7,502 nt of DNA from JAGQTE01 sp964648005 (GCA_964648005.1 CAZYKR010000221.1:1-7502); one strand, 5' to 3'; shown: positions 1-6,233, numbered from the stretch's first letter. Notes: generated from the sequence alone by a model not told the origin. Translations and numbers: made by a program.

Positions 1-502
1 GCACCGGCAGGACCCAACGACGGTTGCGTTCGATGCTGAACGTCGTGAGTTCGGGATCGGGGCCGGCGGAGTCGGCGAGGCTGCGGTGCTCGAGCGAGAA
101 GTCCGACGCCCCGATGACGACGCGCAGCACCGACAGACCACCGCGGTCGGGTGCGAACAACGCTTCGAGGAGCGCGCGGCGTTCGTCGGCAGGCAGACCG
201 GCGATCAACACCGCCGCGGACTCCGTCAGCGATGCGCCGACACCGTGGAGCCGTTGCCGTGCACCTGTGAGGTCGACCTGTACGTCGGGGCCCGGCACGG
301 AGCCAGGCGTCACCGCCAGGCGCTCGGTGCGGACGCGAGAGGTGCCGTCCGCGCTCGACACGACGATGTCCATTTCCACCTGCATCGGATCGTCGGCGAC
401 CGGGGCCGCCATGGTTCGGCTGAACGGGAGTTGCGCCAGCCCGACCACGACCGCCATCCCGGCGAGGACGGTGGTGAGTTGGCTGCGCCGTCGATGTCCC
501 AA
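1..502 (-). CDS. GH30 glucosylceramidase-like glycoside hydrolase, secreted (N-terminal part; 3' end outside window)
   Basis: Seen: an open minus-strand frame runs off the left edge, giving 167 residues. Residues 4-6 are RRR, 9-25 are hydrophobic, and Ala-rich sites near 31-36 could be a cleavage site, so this reads as a signal peptide. From about residue 74 the pattern matches the start of the GH30 barrel (human GBA type): QRLHGVGASLTES (83-95), GLSVLRVVIGASDFS (122-136), then DPELTTFSIER (149-159). Family knowledge: GH30 enzymes are retaining beta-glycosidases acting on glucosylceramide, glucosyl or xylosyl substrates; both catalytic Glu residues lie further on, outside the window, so activity and substrate cannot be judged. 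Val129 replaces the usual Pro of the RVPIGASDFS motif. Start: TTG at 502 is preferred because GGGAGGA lies just upstream and it puts the basic region at the N-terminus. An in-frame ATG at 604 would add 34 residues before the signal and has no ribosome binding site. It diverges from the serpin gene. Confidence 0.82.
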   Translation of the reverse strand, partial: MGHRRRSQLTTVLAGMAVVVGLAQLPFSRTMAAPVADDPMQVEMDIVVSSADGTSRVRTERLAVTPGSVPGPDVQVDLTGARQRLHGVGASLTESAAVLIAGLPADERRALLEALFAPDRGGLSVLRVVIGASDFSLEHRSLADSAGPDPELTTFSIERNRRWVLPV

Positions 503-505
503 CCG

Positions 506-512
506 TCCTCCC
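506..512 (-). promoter_or_regulatory. Ribosome binding site of the GH30 gene (decides a TTG start)
   Basis: The minus strand reads GGGAGGA, then CGG, then TTG at 502. This purine run is the clearest Shine-Dalgarno sequence in the window; most other starts here lack one. The gap from GGAGG to the start codon is 4 bases, a little short but usable. It supports TTG 502 over the in-frame ATG at 604. Confidence 0.55.
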
Positions 513-543
513 GCTGCTGCTCGCCGCGCCGCGGCACCTGTGC

Positions 544-554
544 AACGTAGCGTT
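544..554. promoter_or_regulatory. Candidate shared bidirectional -10 element between GH30 and serpin
   Basis: The plus strand reads AACGTAGCGTT, an interrupted palindrome (AACG-TAG-CGTT). It contains a TAnnnT -10-like hexamer on each strand: TAGCGT at 548-553 toward the serpin and TACGTT (544-549) toward GH30. The two share the central TA. Predicted leaders are about 35 bases each, and the GH30 one would include its ribosome binding site. I see no convincing -35 on either side. The motif is short, so chance occurrence is possible. Confidence 0.35.
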
Positions 555-595
555 GGCTCGCCGCGCGATTCGGACGATCGGCAGGCGTCCTCACG

Positions 596-1738
596 ATGCC
601 ACATGATGTTCGGATGACCACCGACCTCGCCGGCCCCAACGCTCGCGTGGAGCGCGGTGTGCTCCTGGCCCTGTTGGCCGACGAAGGTCGCACTGCCGTC
701 GGCGCCAACCTGGTGTGTTCGCCGGCCTTGGTGCGTTTCGGCTTGGCGGTGTTGGCGACTGGTGCCCGTGGGGCGACCGCAGCTGCACTCGACGCCTTCC
801 TCGGCGTCGACGCCGACGCAGCGGCGGCGATGGTCGCCGACGATCTCGCCGCCCTTGGCTTGCTCAACGCCGGTGCCGCGCTCGAGCCCGACCTGGTGGC
901 GGTCGCAGCGGCGTTGTGGGCGCGGGTCCCCATCTACGCTCGCTGGCGGGAGCGGCTGCCTGCCGTGGGCGTGGGCCAGCTCGGTGTCGACGACCCCGAC
1001 GCGTGGGCCGCCGAGGCGACGGGCGGGCGCATCGATCGACTTGCGGTCAGCAGCGGGCCCGAGGTCCTGGCGGTGCTGACCCTGGCTGCACGGCTGCGCG
1101 CCACTTGGTGGCGGCCGTTCTCGCCGGCAGACACCGTCGACGGCACCTTCGCCGGCGTCGATCGGCCCGTGCCGTTCATGCGGCAACGCAGCCGGCTGCA
1201 TCAGGTGTGGCGCGAAGGCGACGTCGAGGCGGTGGCGGTCCGGTACGGCTCGCCGTTCGTCCACCCGTGGGGTGGCCTGATGCTGGTGGTGGGCGCGGCC
1301 GGCAACGACCCGGTCGAGGCAACCGCCGCCGTGCTTGACCTCGTCGAGCACGACCCGCGCCCGCACACCGAGGTCGACCTGTCGCTGCCCCGGTTCCGGA
1401 TCGACCGGCGCGGCGGTGCAGCGATCGACCTCCGTCCCGCGTTGACGGCGTTCGGACTCGACGTGCTCTTCGATGATCGCTGCGACCTGGGTGGCATCTC
1501 GCCCGAGGCGCTCAAGCTCAGCGAGGCGCTGTCGCAGGCGATCATCGAGGTCGACGAGGAAGGCACGACCGCCGCCGCCACCCTGGAGCTCGCCATGGTG
1601 GCGGGGGGCGGCCCGCCGGCGACCGAACCGGAGTTGGTGAGCGTCGTGGTCGACCGCCCTTTCGCCTTCCTGGTCCGGCTGGGCGAGCGAGGGCCGATCC
1701 TTTTCGGCGGCTGGGTGCAGGATCCGACGGCCAGCTAG
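596..1738 (+). CDS. Serpin (serine protease inhibitor family), apparently cytoplasmic
   Basis: Family: serpins trap serine (sometimes cysteine) proteases by inserting the cleaved reactive loop into beta-sheet A. Seen in 380 residues, near the usual 350-400: shutter segment NLVCSP (38-43) with Ser42; the breach-like TWWRPF (170-175); a strand with EVDLSLPRFRID (259-270); the hinge EVDEEGTTAAAT (318-329); and the serpin signature VDRPFAFLV (352-360) followed by GPILFGGWVQDP (366-377). The hinge has Gly at P15, Thr at P14 and Ala at P12-P10, as inhibitory serpins need. The loop from Gly323 to PF (355-356) is about seven residues longer than in alpha-1-antitrypsin and Gly/Pro-rich, so P1 cannot be assigned. 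There is no signal peptide: an in-frame TAG at 548-550 with no start codon before 596 rules out an N-terminal extension. An alternative start is ATG 614 (MTTDLAGP); neither start has a clear ribosome binding site. It converges on the S53 peptidase gene with overlapping stops. Confidence 0.9.
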   Translation: MPHDVRMTTDLAGPNARVERGVLLALLADEGRTAVGANLVCSPALVRFGLAVLATGARGATAAALDAFLGVDADAAAAMVADDLAALGLLNAGAALEPDLVAVAAALWARVPIYARWRERLPAVGVGQLGVDDPDAWAAEATGGRIDRLAVSSGPEVLAVLTLAARLRATWWRPFSPADTVDGTFAGVDRPVPFMRQRSRLHQVWREGDVEAVAVRYGSPFVHPWGGLMLVVGAAGNDPVEATAAVLDLVEHDPRPHTEVDLSLPRFRIDRRGGAAIDLRPALTAFGLDVLFDDRCDLGGISPEALKLSEALSQAIIEVDEEGTTAAATLELAMVAGGGPPATEPELVSVVVDRPFAFLVRLGERGPILFGGWVQDPTAS

Positions 1739-3156
1739 CCGGTGAACGTCGGCGTCACGACGTCGGCGGGCGCCACGGTTGACGGCGTCGTCGGTTGCGT
1801 AGGCTGCGCCGCTTGGACGAGCACGTCCGCCAGCACGTTGATGCGCACCTCGCCCAGGCCGCTCGCCAGGTCGTACCCGGTGGCGGCGTCGCAGCAGTCG
1901 ACCGACGGGTAGATGCGGTTGTTGCCGACGTCGACGTCATCGAACGCGTCGGCGTAGTTCGCTGGGTCGGCGGCCGTGGCGTAGAGCGCCTCGTTGAGTA
2001 GGCGCGGCGGTTCGAGACCTTGCGCCGCAAGCTTCGAGCGGATCGAGGCGAACGCACCGGCGTACAGCGGTGAGGCCAGGCTGGTGCCGCCGTTGCCGAA
2101 CCACTCGCCGCCCGACGTGAGGTTGAGGTAGCCGGGCAGCCCGGCCAACGCCGAGATGTCCGGCAGGCCGCGACTGGACAGGAGCAGCTCGCCCGGAAGG
2201 TCGGCTTGGTACGCGGGCGTGGGGAAGGTCGACAGCCCTCCAGCACCTGCAGCGCACCCGTTGGGGTTGTTCGGTTGGAGGTCGCGCAGGTTCCACACCG
2301 TCGCCTGGCCGTCGGGGTGTGCGGATGTGCTGCCGAGTAGCTGCGTGCCACCGACGGAGGTGACCCACGGCGACGCCGCCGGGTAGCCCATCGCCGGCCC
2401 GGCGTTCGCCGCGTCGCACACCGGGTGCTGCGAGCAGTCCGACGGTCCGGCGTCGCCTGCGGCCTTGAAGAACCACGTGCCGGCTTCGGCGAGCGCGCGC
2501 AGCTGCGCCTCGGTGTCGGCGACCTGCCGATCCGTCCAGTCGGGTTGGCAGGTCCCGAAGCTGAGCGAGACGACGTCGGGGCGTCTGCCGTCGGTCAGTT
2601 CGCCGGTGCGAAGGCCTTCGAGGATGCTCGGCAGCTCCGTCAGCTCCGACGTCTCGCTGACGAGGACGTAGAGGCGATCGAGCCCCGGCGCGCCGGTGAT
2701 CATCGAGTACACGTCGCCCTGGGCCTCGTTGAAGCACGCGGGCTCGCTCGGCATCCCGCACGGCGAGGGCGGGATCGGGATGGACGAGCCGAAGACGCCC
2801 TTCTGGGTGATCGGTGGACCCGTCACGCCCATGCATGACAGCCACTGGTCCAAGGTGCCGAGATCGATGGATTGGCTGAACTCGAGCAGCACGCCGGTCT
2901 GCCCTCGGCCGTCGAACCCGGCGTCGAGCAATGGCTGGATGCCGTAGCGCTGGCGCAACGCCTGCGGCGTCAGCTGCGTCGGGTTCGGCAACGGTTGGTT
3001 GTTGCACGCCGGCAGCGCGGCGTCCGTGTCGGCGGTGACGGCGGCGATCGGCCCGGGCGTCGCCAGCGAGGCGGTGACGACGACGCAGATCGCCAGCAGC
3101 GCCGTGGTCATCTTGGCCCGGCGCGGAGGTGCGAGGCGATGCCGATGCGTGTGCAT
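1735..3156 (-). CDS. Secreted S53 family peptidase (sedolisin/kumamolisin type) without a propeptide domain
   Basis: Family: sedolisins are serine-carboxyl peptidases with a subtilisin-like fold, usually active at acid pH. Seen in 473 residues: a basic N-terminus and hydrophobic segment (about 17-40) as signal peptide. The catalytic domain then begins almost at once, with GFDGRGQTGVLLEF at 80-93. Glu144 and Asp148 have the E-xxx-D spacing of the active site; SFGTC is at 199-203; KAAGDAG (231-237) gives the oxyanion Asp235; GGTSLASP (356-363) gives nucleophile Ser359. A C-terminal calcium site is suggested by DDV (406-408) and TGYD (426-429). Ten cysteines lie outside the signal peptide, fitting a disulphide-bonded exported protein. 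Odd: no room for the roughly 180-residue pro-kumamolisin activation domain. A Thr/Pro-rich tail (about 451-473) ends the protein. Start: ATG 3156 is the outermost; ATG 3111 (MTTALLAI) would remove 15 residues and still leave a signal. Neither has a Shine-Dalgarno sequence. Confidence 0.88.
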   Translation of the reverse strand: MHTHRHRLAPPRRAKMTTALLAICVVVTASLATPGPIAAVTADTDAALPACNNQPLPNPTQLTPQALRQRYGIQPLLDAGFDGRGQTGVLLEFSQSIDLGTLDQWLSCMGVTGPPITQKGVFGSSIPIPPSPCGMPSEPACFNEAQGDVYSMITGAPGLDRLYVLVSETSELTELPSILEGLRTGELTDGRRPDVVSLSFGTCQPDWTDRQVADTEAQLRALAEAGTWFFKAAGDAGPSDCSQHPVCDAANAGPAMGYPAASPWVTSVGGTQLLGSTSAHPDGQATVWNLRDLQPNNPNGCAAGAGGLSTFPTPAYQADLPGELLLSSRGLPDISALAGLPGYLNLTSGGEWFGNGGTSLASPLYAGAFASIRSKLAAQGLEPPRLLNEALYATAADPANYADAFDDVDVGNNRIYPSVDCCDAATGYDLASGLGEVRINVLADVLVQAAQPTQPTTPSTVAPADVVTPTFTG

Positions 3157-3200
3157 CGTCGTGGTCTAGCCGATCGGTCCTTCGATCGGCGTGACTGGAT

Positions 3201-3210
3201 CCCCTAGGGG
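3201..3210. repeat. 10-base perfect palindrome CCCCTAGGGG in the S53/GT87 divergent spacer
   Basis: CCCCTAGGGG lies in the 89-base spacer between the S53 and GT87 starts. The spacer also has CCGATCGG (3170-3177), a second CGATCGG (3183-3189) and TTCACGTGAA (3241-3250). Such symmetry in a divergent spacer could mark operators, but short palindromes of this kind are common in GC-rich DNA. Confidence 0.3.
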
Positions 3211-3219
3211 GTCGGTTCG

Positions 3220-3225
3220 TAGCCT
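3220..3225 (+). promoter_or_regulatory. Weak candidate -10 (TAGCCT) for the GT87 gene
   Basis: TAGCCT fits TAnnnT and would start a transcript about 13 bases before the GTG start, leaving room only for the weak ribosome-binding-like GGTGG at 3235-3239. No -35 match is evident. Confidence 0.22.
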
Positions 3226-3245
3226 CACGGCGGCGGTGGCTTCAC

Positions 3246-4505
3246 GTGAACGGTGCGTCGATGGGTGACACAGGTGTGCGAGCGGGCGCGTGGTGGAGCC
3301 GTGCCGCCGTGGTCGTCCTCGTCGTCGGTGCCGCTGCGTTGGTGGTGAGCAGCTGGGTGTTCGGCTACGTCGGCCACGGCTTGCTTGACCTGCAGGTCTA
3401 CCGGATGGGCGGCGCCACGGTGCTCGCCGGCGACCCGCTCTACGACGCCGTCTTCCACCACGATCGGCTGCCGTTCACCTACCCGCCGATCGCAGCCGTG
3501 GCGTTCATCCCGTTCGAGCTCGCCGGCTTCACCGGCGGCGCCGTGCTGATGACTGCGTGCACGATGGCGGCGTTGACGCGCACGGTCTGGCTCGTGGCCG
3601 CCGCCGGCTGGTGGCGCGGACCGCTGGCGCGTTGGAGCGTCGGTTGGCGGTTCGCCCTCGTGGGCGGGCTGGCGCTGCTGGCCTGGCCGACGCGCTCCAC
3701 CATCGAGTACGGCCAGATCAACGTGGTGCTCATGTGGTTGATCGTCGAGGACCTCTGCGGTCGCGGTGCCCGGGCTCGGTGGGGTGGCGTGCTCACGGGC
3801 CTGGCGGCGGCGCTCAAGGTCACGCCGGCCCTGTTCGTCGTCTACACGTTCCTGCTCGGCGACGTGCGGCGGATGGTGCTGGCGGTCGGCGCCGCCGTCG
3901 CCGCCACCGTGGCGGGCATGGTCATCGGCATCGACGAGTGGGCGCGCTACTGGACCCAGGAGCTCACGGATCCGACCCGGGTCGGTGACCAGCACTTCCT
4001 GGCGAACCAGTCGCTCGACGGTGTGCTGCACCGCCTCGGTGTCGACGGCAGCCGGTCGCTGCCGTGGCTCGTCGGCGCCGCACTCGCCGTCGGTGCCGGT
4101 CTCGTCCTCGGCCGCCAGCTCTACCGGCGTGGCGATCACGTCGATGGCGTGCTGGCGGTGGCGATCGGCGGGCTGATCGCGTCGCCGATCTCGTGGACGC
4201 ACCACTGGGTCTGGCTCGTCCTGGCCGTGCCGGCGATCGCGTCGTGGGTGGGCGTGGCGGTGGAGCGCCTCCGCTGGTGGCCGTTGGCGTTTGCGGCGGC
4301 GGCCGTCGTCGCGCTCGGCGTGCGGCTCGAGACGGTGCTGCCGTCCAAGGACGGCGTCGAGCTCACCTACGGTCCGCTCCAGCAGGTGGTGGCGTCGAGC
4401 TACCTCATCGTCGGCGTCGCCGTGCTCGTGGGCCTCGCCGTGGTGGCGCTGCGTCCGGTTCCGGAGACGTCGTCCGATGACGTGCGCGCCCCCGCTGCGG
4501 TGTGA
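3246..4505 (+). CDS. GT87 (DUF2029) family polyprenyl-phosphate-mannose-type mannosyltransferase, multi-pass membrane protein
   Basis: Family: GT-C fold enzymes such as mycobacterial PimE and related alpha-1,2-mannosyltransferases move mannose from polyprenyl-phosphate-mannose to lipid or glycan acceptors on the outer face of the membrane. Seen in 419 residues: many hydrophobic segments, the first at about 19-38; DLQVYR (48-53), where Asp48 sits in the first external loop like the essential Asp of PimE; FTYPP (77-81); EYGQIN (154-159); LAAALKVTPALF (186-197); NQSLDG (254-259); SPISWTHHWVWL (313-324). A short hydrophilic tail from about 403 is probably cytoplasmic. Together these are typical of GT87. 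The acceptor is unknown; phosphatidylinositol mannoside, a lipomannan-like glycan or a glycoprotein are possible. Start: GTG at 3246, with ATG 3261 as alternative; only a weak GGTGG precedes it. It stands alone, diverging from S53 and converging on the hydrolase gene with a 12-base gap, so no pathway neighbours support a specific role. Confidence 0.85.
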   Translation: MNGASMGDTGVRAGAWWSRAAVVVLVVGAAALVVSSWVFGYVGHGLLDLQVYRMGGATVLAGDPLYDAVFHHDRLPFTYPPIAAVAFIPFELAGFTGGAVLMTACTMAALTRTVWLVAAAGWWRGPLARWSVGWRFALVGGLALLAWPTRSTIEYGQINVVLMWLIVEDLCGRGARARWGGVLTGLAAALKVTPALFVVYTFLLGDVRRMVLAVGAAVAATVAGMVIGIDEWARYWTQELTDPTRVGDQHFLANQSLDGVLHRLGVDGSRSLPWLVGAALAVGAGLVLGRQLYRRGDHVDGVLAVAIGGLIASPISWTHHWVWLVLAVPAIASWVGVAVERLRWWPLAFAAAAVVALGVRLETVLPSKDGVELTYGPLQQVVASSYLIVGVAVLVGLAVVALRPVPETSSDDVRAPAAV

Positions 4506-4517
4506 GCTGCCGGTCGG

Positions 4518-5138
4518 TCAGTGCCCCCGGCGGAGCCACTCGTCGAGGTCGGGGGCCTCGGCACCGATCGTCGTCGTGTCGCCGTGGCCGGTGTGCACGA
4601 CGGTCTCGGGGGGCAGCGTCAACAGCTCTCGCCGGATCGACTCGACGATGGTGCCGAAGTCGCTGAAGCTGCGGCCCGTCGCGCCCGGCCCGCCGCAGAA
4701 CAGCGTGTCGCCGCTGAAGACATGCGCGCCCTCGTCGAGCACGAAGCAGCAGCCACCGGGGGAGTGGCCCGGGGTGTGCAGCACCCGCAGCGCCGCCTCG
4801 CCGGCGCGCAGGGTGTCGCCGGCGTGCAGGTCGCGGTCAGGGGTGCGGTCGCCGTACACGTCGGCCCACAGCATGGTGTCGTCGGGATGCAACAGGATCG
4901 GGGCGTCGACGGCCTCCTGGAGCGCGACCGCGGCGTTGATGTGGTCGTTGTGCCCGTGGGTCAGGGCGATGGCGGTGACCCGGCGCCCGTGGACGGCCTC
5001 GACGATCGGGCCGGCGTCGTGGGCAGCGTCGATCACGATCACCTCGCGGTCGTCGCCGACGAGCCAGATGTTGTTGGTGACCTCCCACTCGCCGCCGTCG
5101 AGGCGGAACACGCCGTCGGTCGTGACGAGCTCGATCAC
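4518..5138 (-). CDS. MBL-fold metallo-hydrolase, glyoxalase II-like (candidate S-acylmycothiol thioesterase)
   Basis: Seen: 206 residues with full metallo-beta-lactamase metal-site motifs: THGHNDH at 60-66 (His61, His63, Asp65, His66), HTPGHS (121-126, ligand His125), FSGDTLF (141-147, ligand Asp144) and HTGHGD (182-187, ligand His185). This is the two-metal glyoxalase II-like set, so a hydrolase of thioesters or related substrates is likely. Start: GTG at 5138, overlapping the TGA of the upstream dehydrogenase in GTGA (4-base overlap), which implies translational coupling. The frame stays open to 5789, but that extra part is Arg-rich off-frame reading of the dehydrogenase and has no MBL features. 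Context: M. tuberculosis, as I recall, has a similar MBL gene next to mscR (Rv2259/Rv2260). Inference: it could hydrolyse the S-formylmycothiol made by its partner, returning formate and mycothiol. The substrate is unproven; a general thioesterase is the alternative. Confidence 0.88.
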   Translation of the reverse strand: MIELVTTDGVFRLDGGEWEVTNNIWLVGDDREVIVIDAAHDAGPIVEAVHGRRVTAIALTHGHNDHINAAVALQEAVDAPILLHPDDTMLWADVYGDRTPDRDLHAGDTLRAGEAALRVLHTPGHSPGGCCFVLDEGAHVFSGDTLFCGGPGATGRSFSDFGTIVESIRRELLTLPPETVVHTGHGDTTTIGAEAPDLDEWLRRGH

Positions 5139-6220
5139 AGGACCACCACGCTGCGCAGCACCTCGCCACGCTCCATCTTGTGGAAGGCCTCTTCGACCTG
5201 TTCGAGGCCGATGCGCTCGCTGACGAACTGGTCTAACGGGAACCGGCCCTGCAGGTAGAGGTCGACGAGCAGGGGGAAGTCGCGGCTCGGCAGGCAGTCG
5301 CCGTACCAGGACGGCTTGAGGGCACCGCCCCGTCCGAAGAACTCGATCATCGGGATGTCGGGGAAGCGCATGTCTGGCGTCGGCACACCGACCTGCACGA
5401 CGGTGCCGGCCAGGTCGCGGGCGAAGAAGGCTTGCTCGAGCACGGCGGGGTTGCCGACGGCTTCGATGCACACGTCGGCGCCGAAGCCGTCCGTCAGCTC
5501 GCGCACCGCCTCCACGGGGTCCTGTTCGCCGGCGTTGACGGTGTGCGTGGCGCCGAACGTGCGGGCCCACTCGAGCTTGCGGTCGTCGAGGTCCACCCCG
5601 ATGATCGTGCGTGCCCCGGCGAGCTTGGCGCCGGCGATGGCGGCGTCGCCCACACCGCCGCAGCCGAACACGGCCACGGTGTCGCCCCGACTGATGTCGC
5701 CGGTGAGCATGGCGGCCCCGGCACCGGCCATCACGCCGCACCCGAGCAGGCCGACGACGGCGGGGTCGGCGTCGGGCACCTTGGTGCACTGACCGGCGGC
5801 GACGAGGGTGCGTTCGGCGAACGCCCCGATGCCGAGCGCCGGCGACAGCGCGGTGCCGTCGGTCAGCGTCATCTTCTGGGTGGCGTTATGGGTGGCGAAG
5901 CAGTACTGGAGCTTGCCCCTGCGACACGCCCGGCACTCGCCGCACACGGCGCGCCAGTTCAGCACCACGAAGTCGCCGGGCGCGACGTCGGAGACGCCTT
6001 CGCCCACGGCAGCGACCCGGCCGGCGGCCTCATGCCCCAGCAGGAACGGGAACTCGTCGGAGATGCCGCCCTCTCGGTAGTGCAGGTCGGTGTGGCAGAC
6101 GCCGCACGCCTCGATGTCGACCAGGGCCTCGCCGGGGCCGGGGTCGGGTACCAGGATCGTCTCGATCGAGACCGGTGCTCCGCTGGACAGGGCGACGACG
6201 GCGCGAACTTCGTGTGACAT
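5135..6220 (-). CDS. mscR: S-(hydroxymethyl)mycothiol dehydrogenase / S-nitrosomycothiol reductase (zinc MDR family)
   Basis: Role (family knowledge): oxidises the formaldehyde-mycothiol adduct with NAD+ to S-formylmycothiol, and in mycobacteria also reduces S-nitrosomycothiol; cytoplasmic. Seen in 361 residues, the usual length: catalytic zinc ligands Cys42 (GVCHTD), His63-Glu64 (GHEAAG) and Cys161 (LLGCGVMAG); structural zinc lobe Cys93, Cys96, Cys99 and Cys107; Rossmann glycines GCGGVG (186-191); Asp210 ending the second strand (IIGVDLDD), which favours NAD over NADP. The regions LNWRAVCGECRACRRG (87-102) and ALKPSWYGDCLPSRDFP (300-316) are what I associate with the mycothiol subgroup; class III glutathione-dependent enzymes differ there. 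Start: ATG 6220, no Shine-Dalgarno, but TAACGT lies 7 bases upstream, so the mRNA may be leaderless. It is the first gene of a two-gene operon with the MBL hydrolase. The alternative is another zinc alcohol dehydrogenase of the same subfamily. Confidence 0.88.
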   Translation of the reverse strand: MSHEVRAVVALSSGAPVSIETILVPDPGPGEALVDIEACGVCHTDLHYREGGISDEFPFLLGHEAAGRVAAVGEGVSDVAPGDFVVLNWRAVCGECRACRRGKLQYCFATHNATQKMTLTDGTALSPALGIGAFAERTLVAAGQCTKVPDADPAVVGLLGCGVMAGAGAAMLTGDISRGDTVAVFGCGGVGDAAIAGAKLAGARTIIGVDLDDRKLEWARTFGATHTVNAGEQDPVEAVRELTDGFGADVCIEAVGNPAVLEQAFFARDLAGTVVQVGVPTPDMRFPDIPMIEFFGRGGALKPSWYGDCLPSRDFPLLVDLYLQGRFPLDQFVSERIGLEQVEEAFHKMERGEVLRSVVVL

Positions 6221-6227
6221 GGGCCGG

Positions 6228-6233
6228 ACGTTA
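6228..6233 (-). promoter_or_regulatory. Candidate -10 (TAACGT) for a leaderless mscR transcript
   Basis: The minus strand reads TAACGT, seven bases (CCGGCCC), then ATG at 6220. That distance puts the transcription start on or next to the A of the ATG. No Shine-Dalgarno sequence is present, which agrees with leaderless translation, common in Actinobacteria. No clear -35 is visible. Confidence 0.45.

Noticed and set aside
24..617. Plus-strand open frames at 24-617 and 86-550
   Set aside because: Composition is Arg/Ser/Ala-rich without domain signal, and the opposite strand encodes a recognisable GH30 N-terminus over the same bases.
1937..3007. Minus-strand 356-codon frame overlapping the S53 gene
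   Set aside because: It is an Arg-rich out-of-frame reading; the overlapping frame has all sedolisin catalytic motifs.
596..3156. Serpin and S53 as a toxin-antitoxin or defence system
   Set aside because: Nothing beyond adjacency supports it: the serpin lacks a signal peptide, the peptidase is exported, and serpins are not known to me to trap S53 enzymes. Kept only as a testable pairing.
3225..4205. Minus-strand 326-codon frame opposite GT87
   Set aside because: It is a His/Arg/Asp-rich antisense reading typical of GC-rich genes; the plus strand has clear membrane segments and GT87 motifs.
4506..4517. Terminator between the convergent GT87 and MBL genes
   Set aside because: The gap is 12 bases with no stem of useful length.
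4518..5789. One long minus-strand gene of 423 codons ending with the MBL domain
   Set aside because: The first ~217 residues are Arg-rich off-frame reading of the dehydrogenase coding region. The MBL fold starts at the GTG (5138) that overlaps the dehydrogenase stop.
5432..6217. Plus-strand 261-codon frame opposite mscR
   Set aside because: It is antisense to a complete zinc dehydrogenase with all metal ligands; no domain or ribosome binding site.
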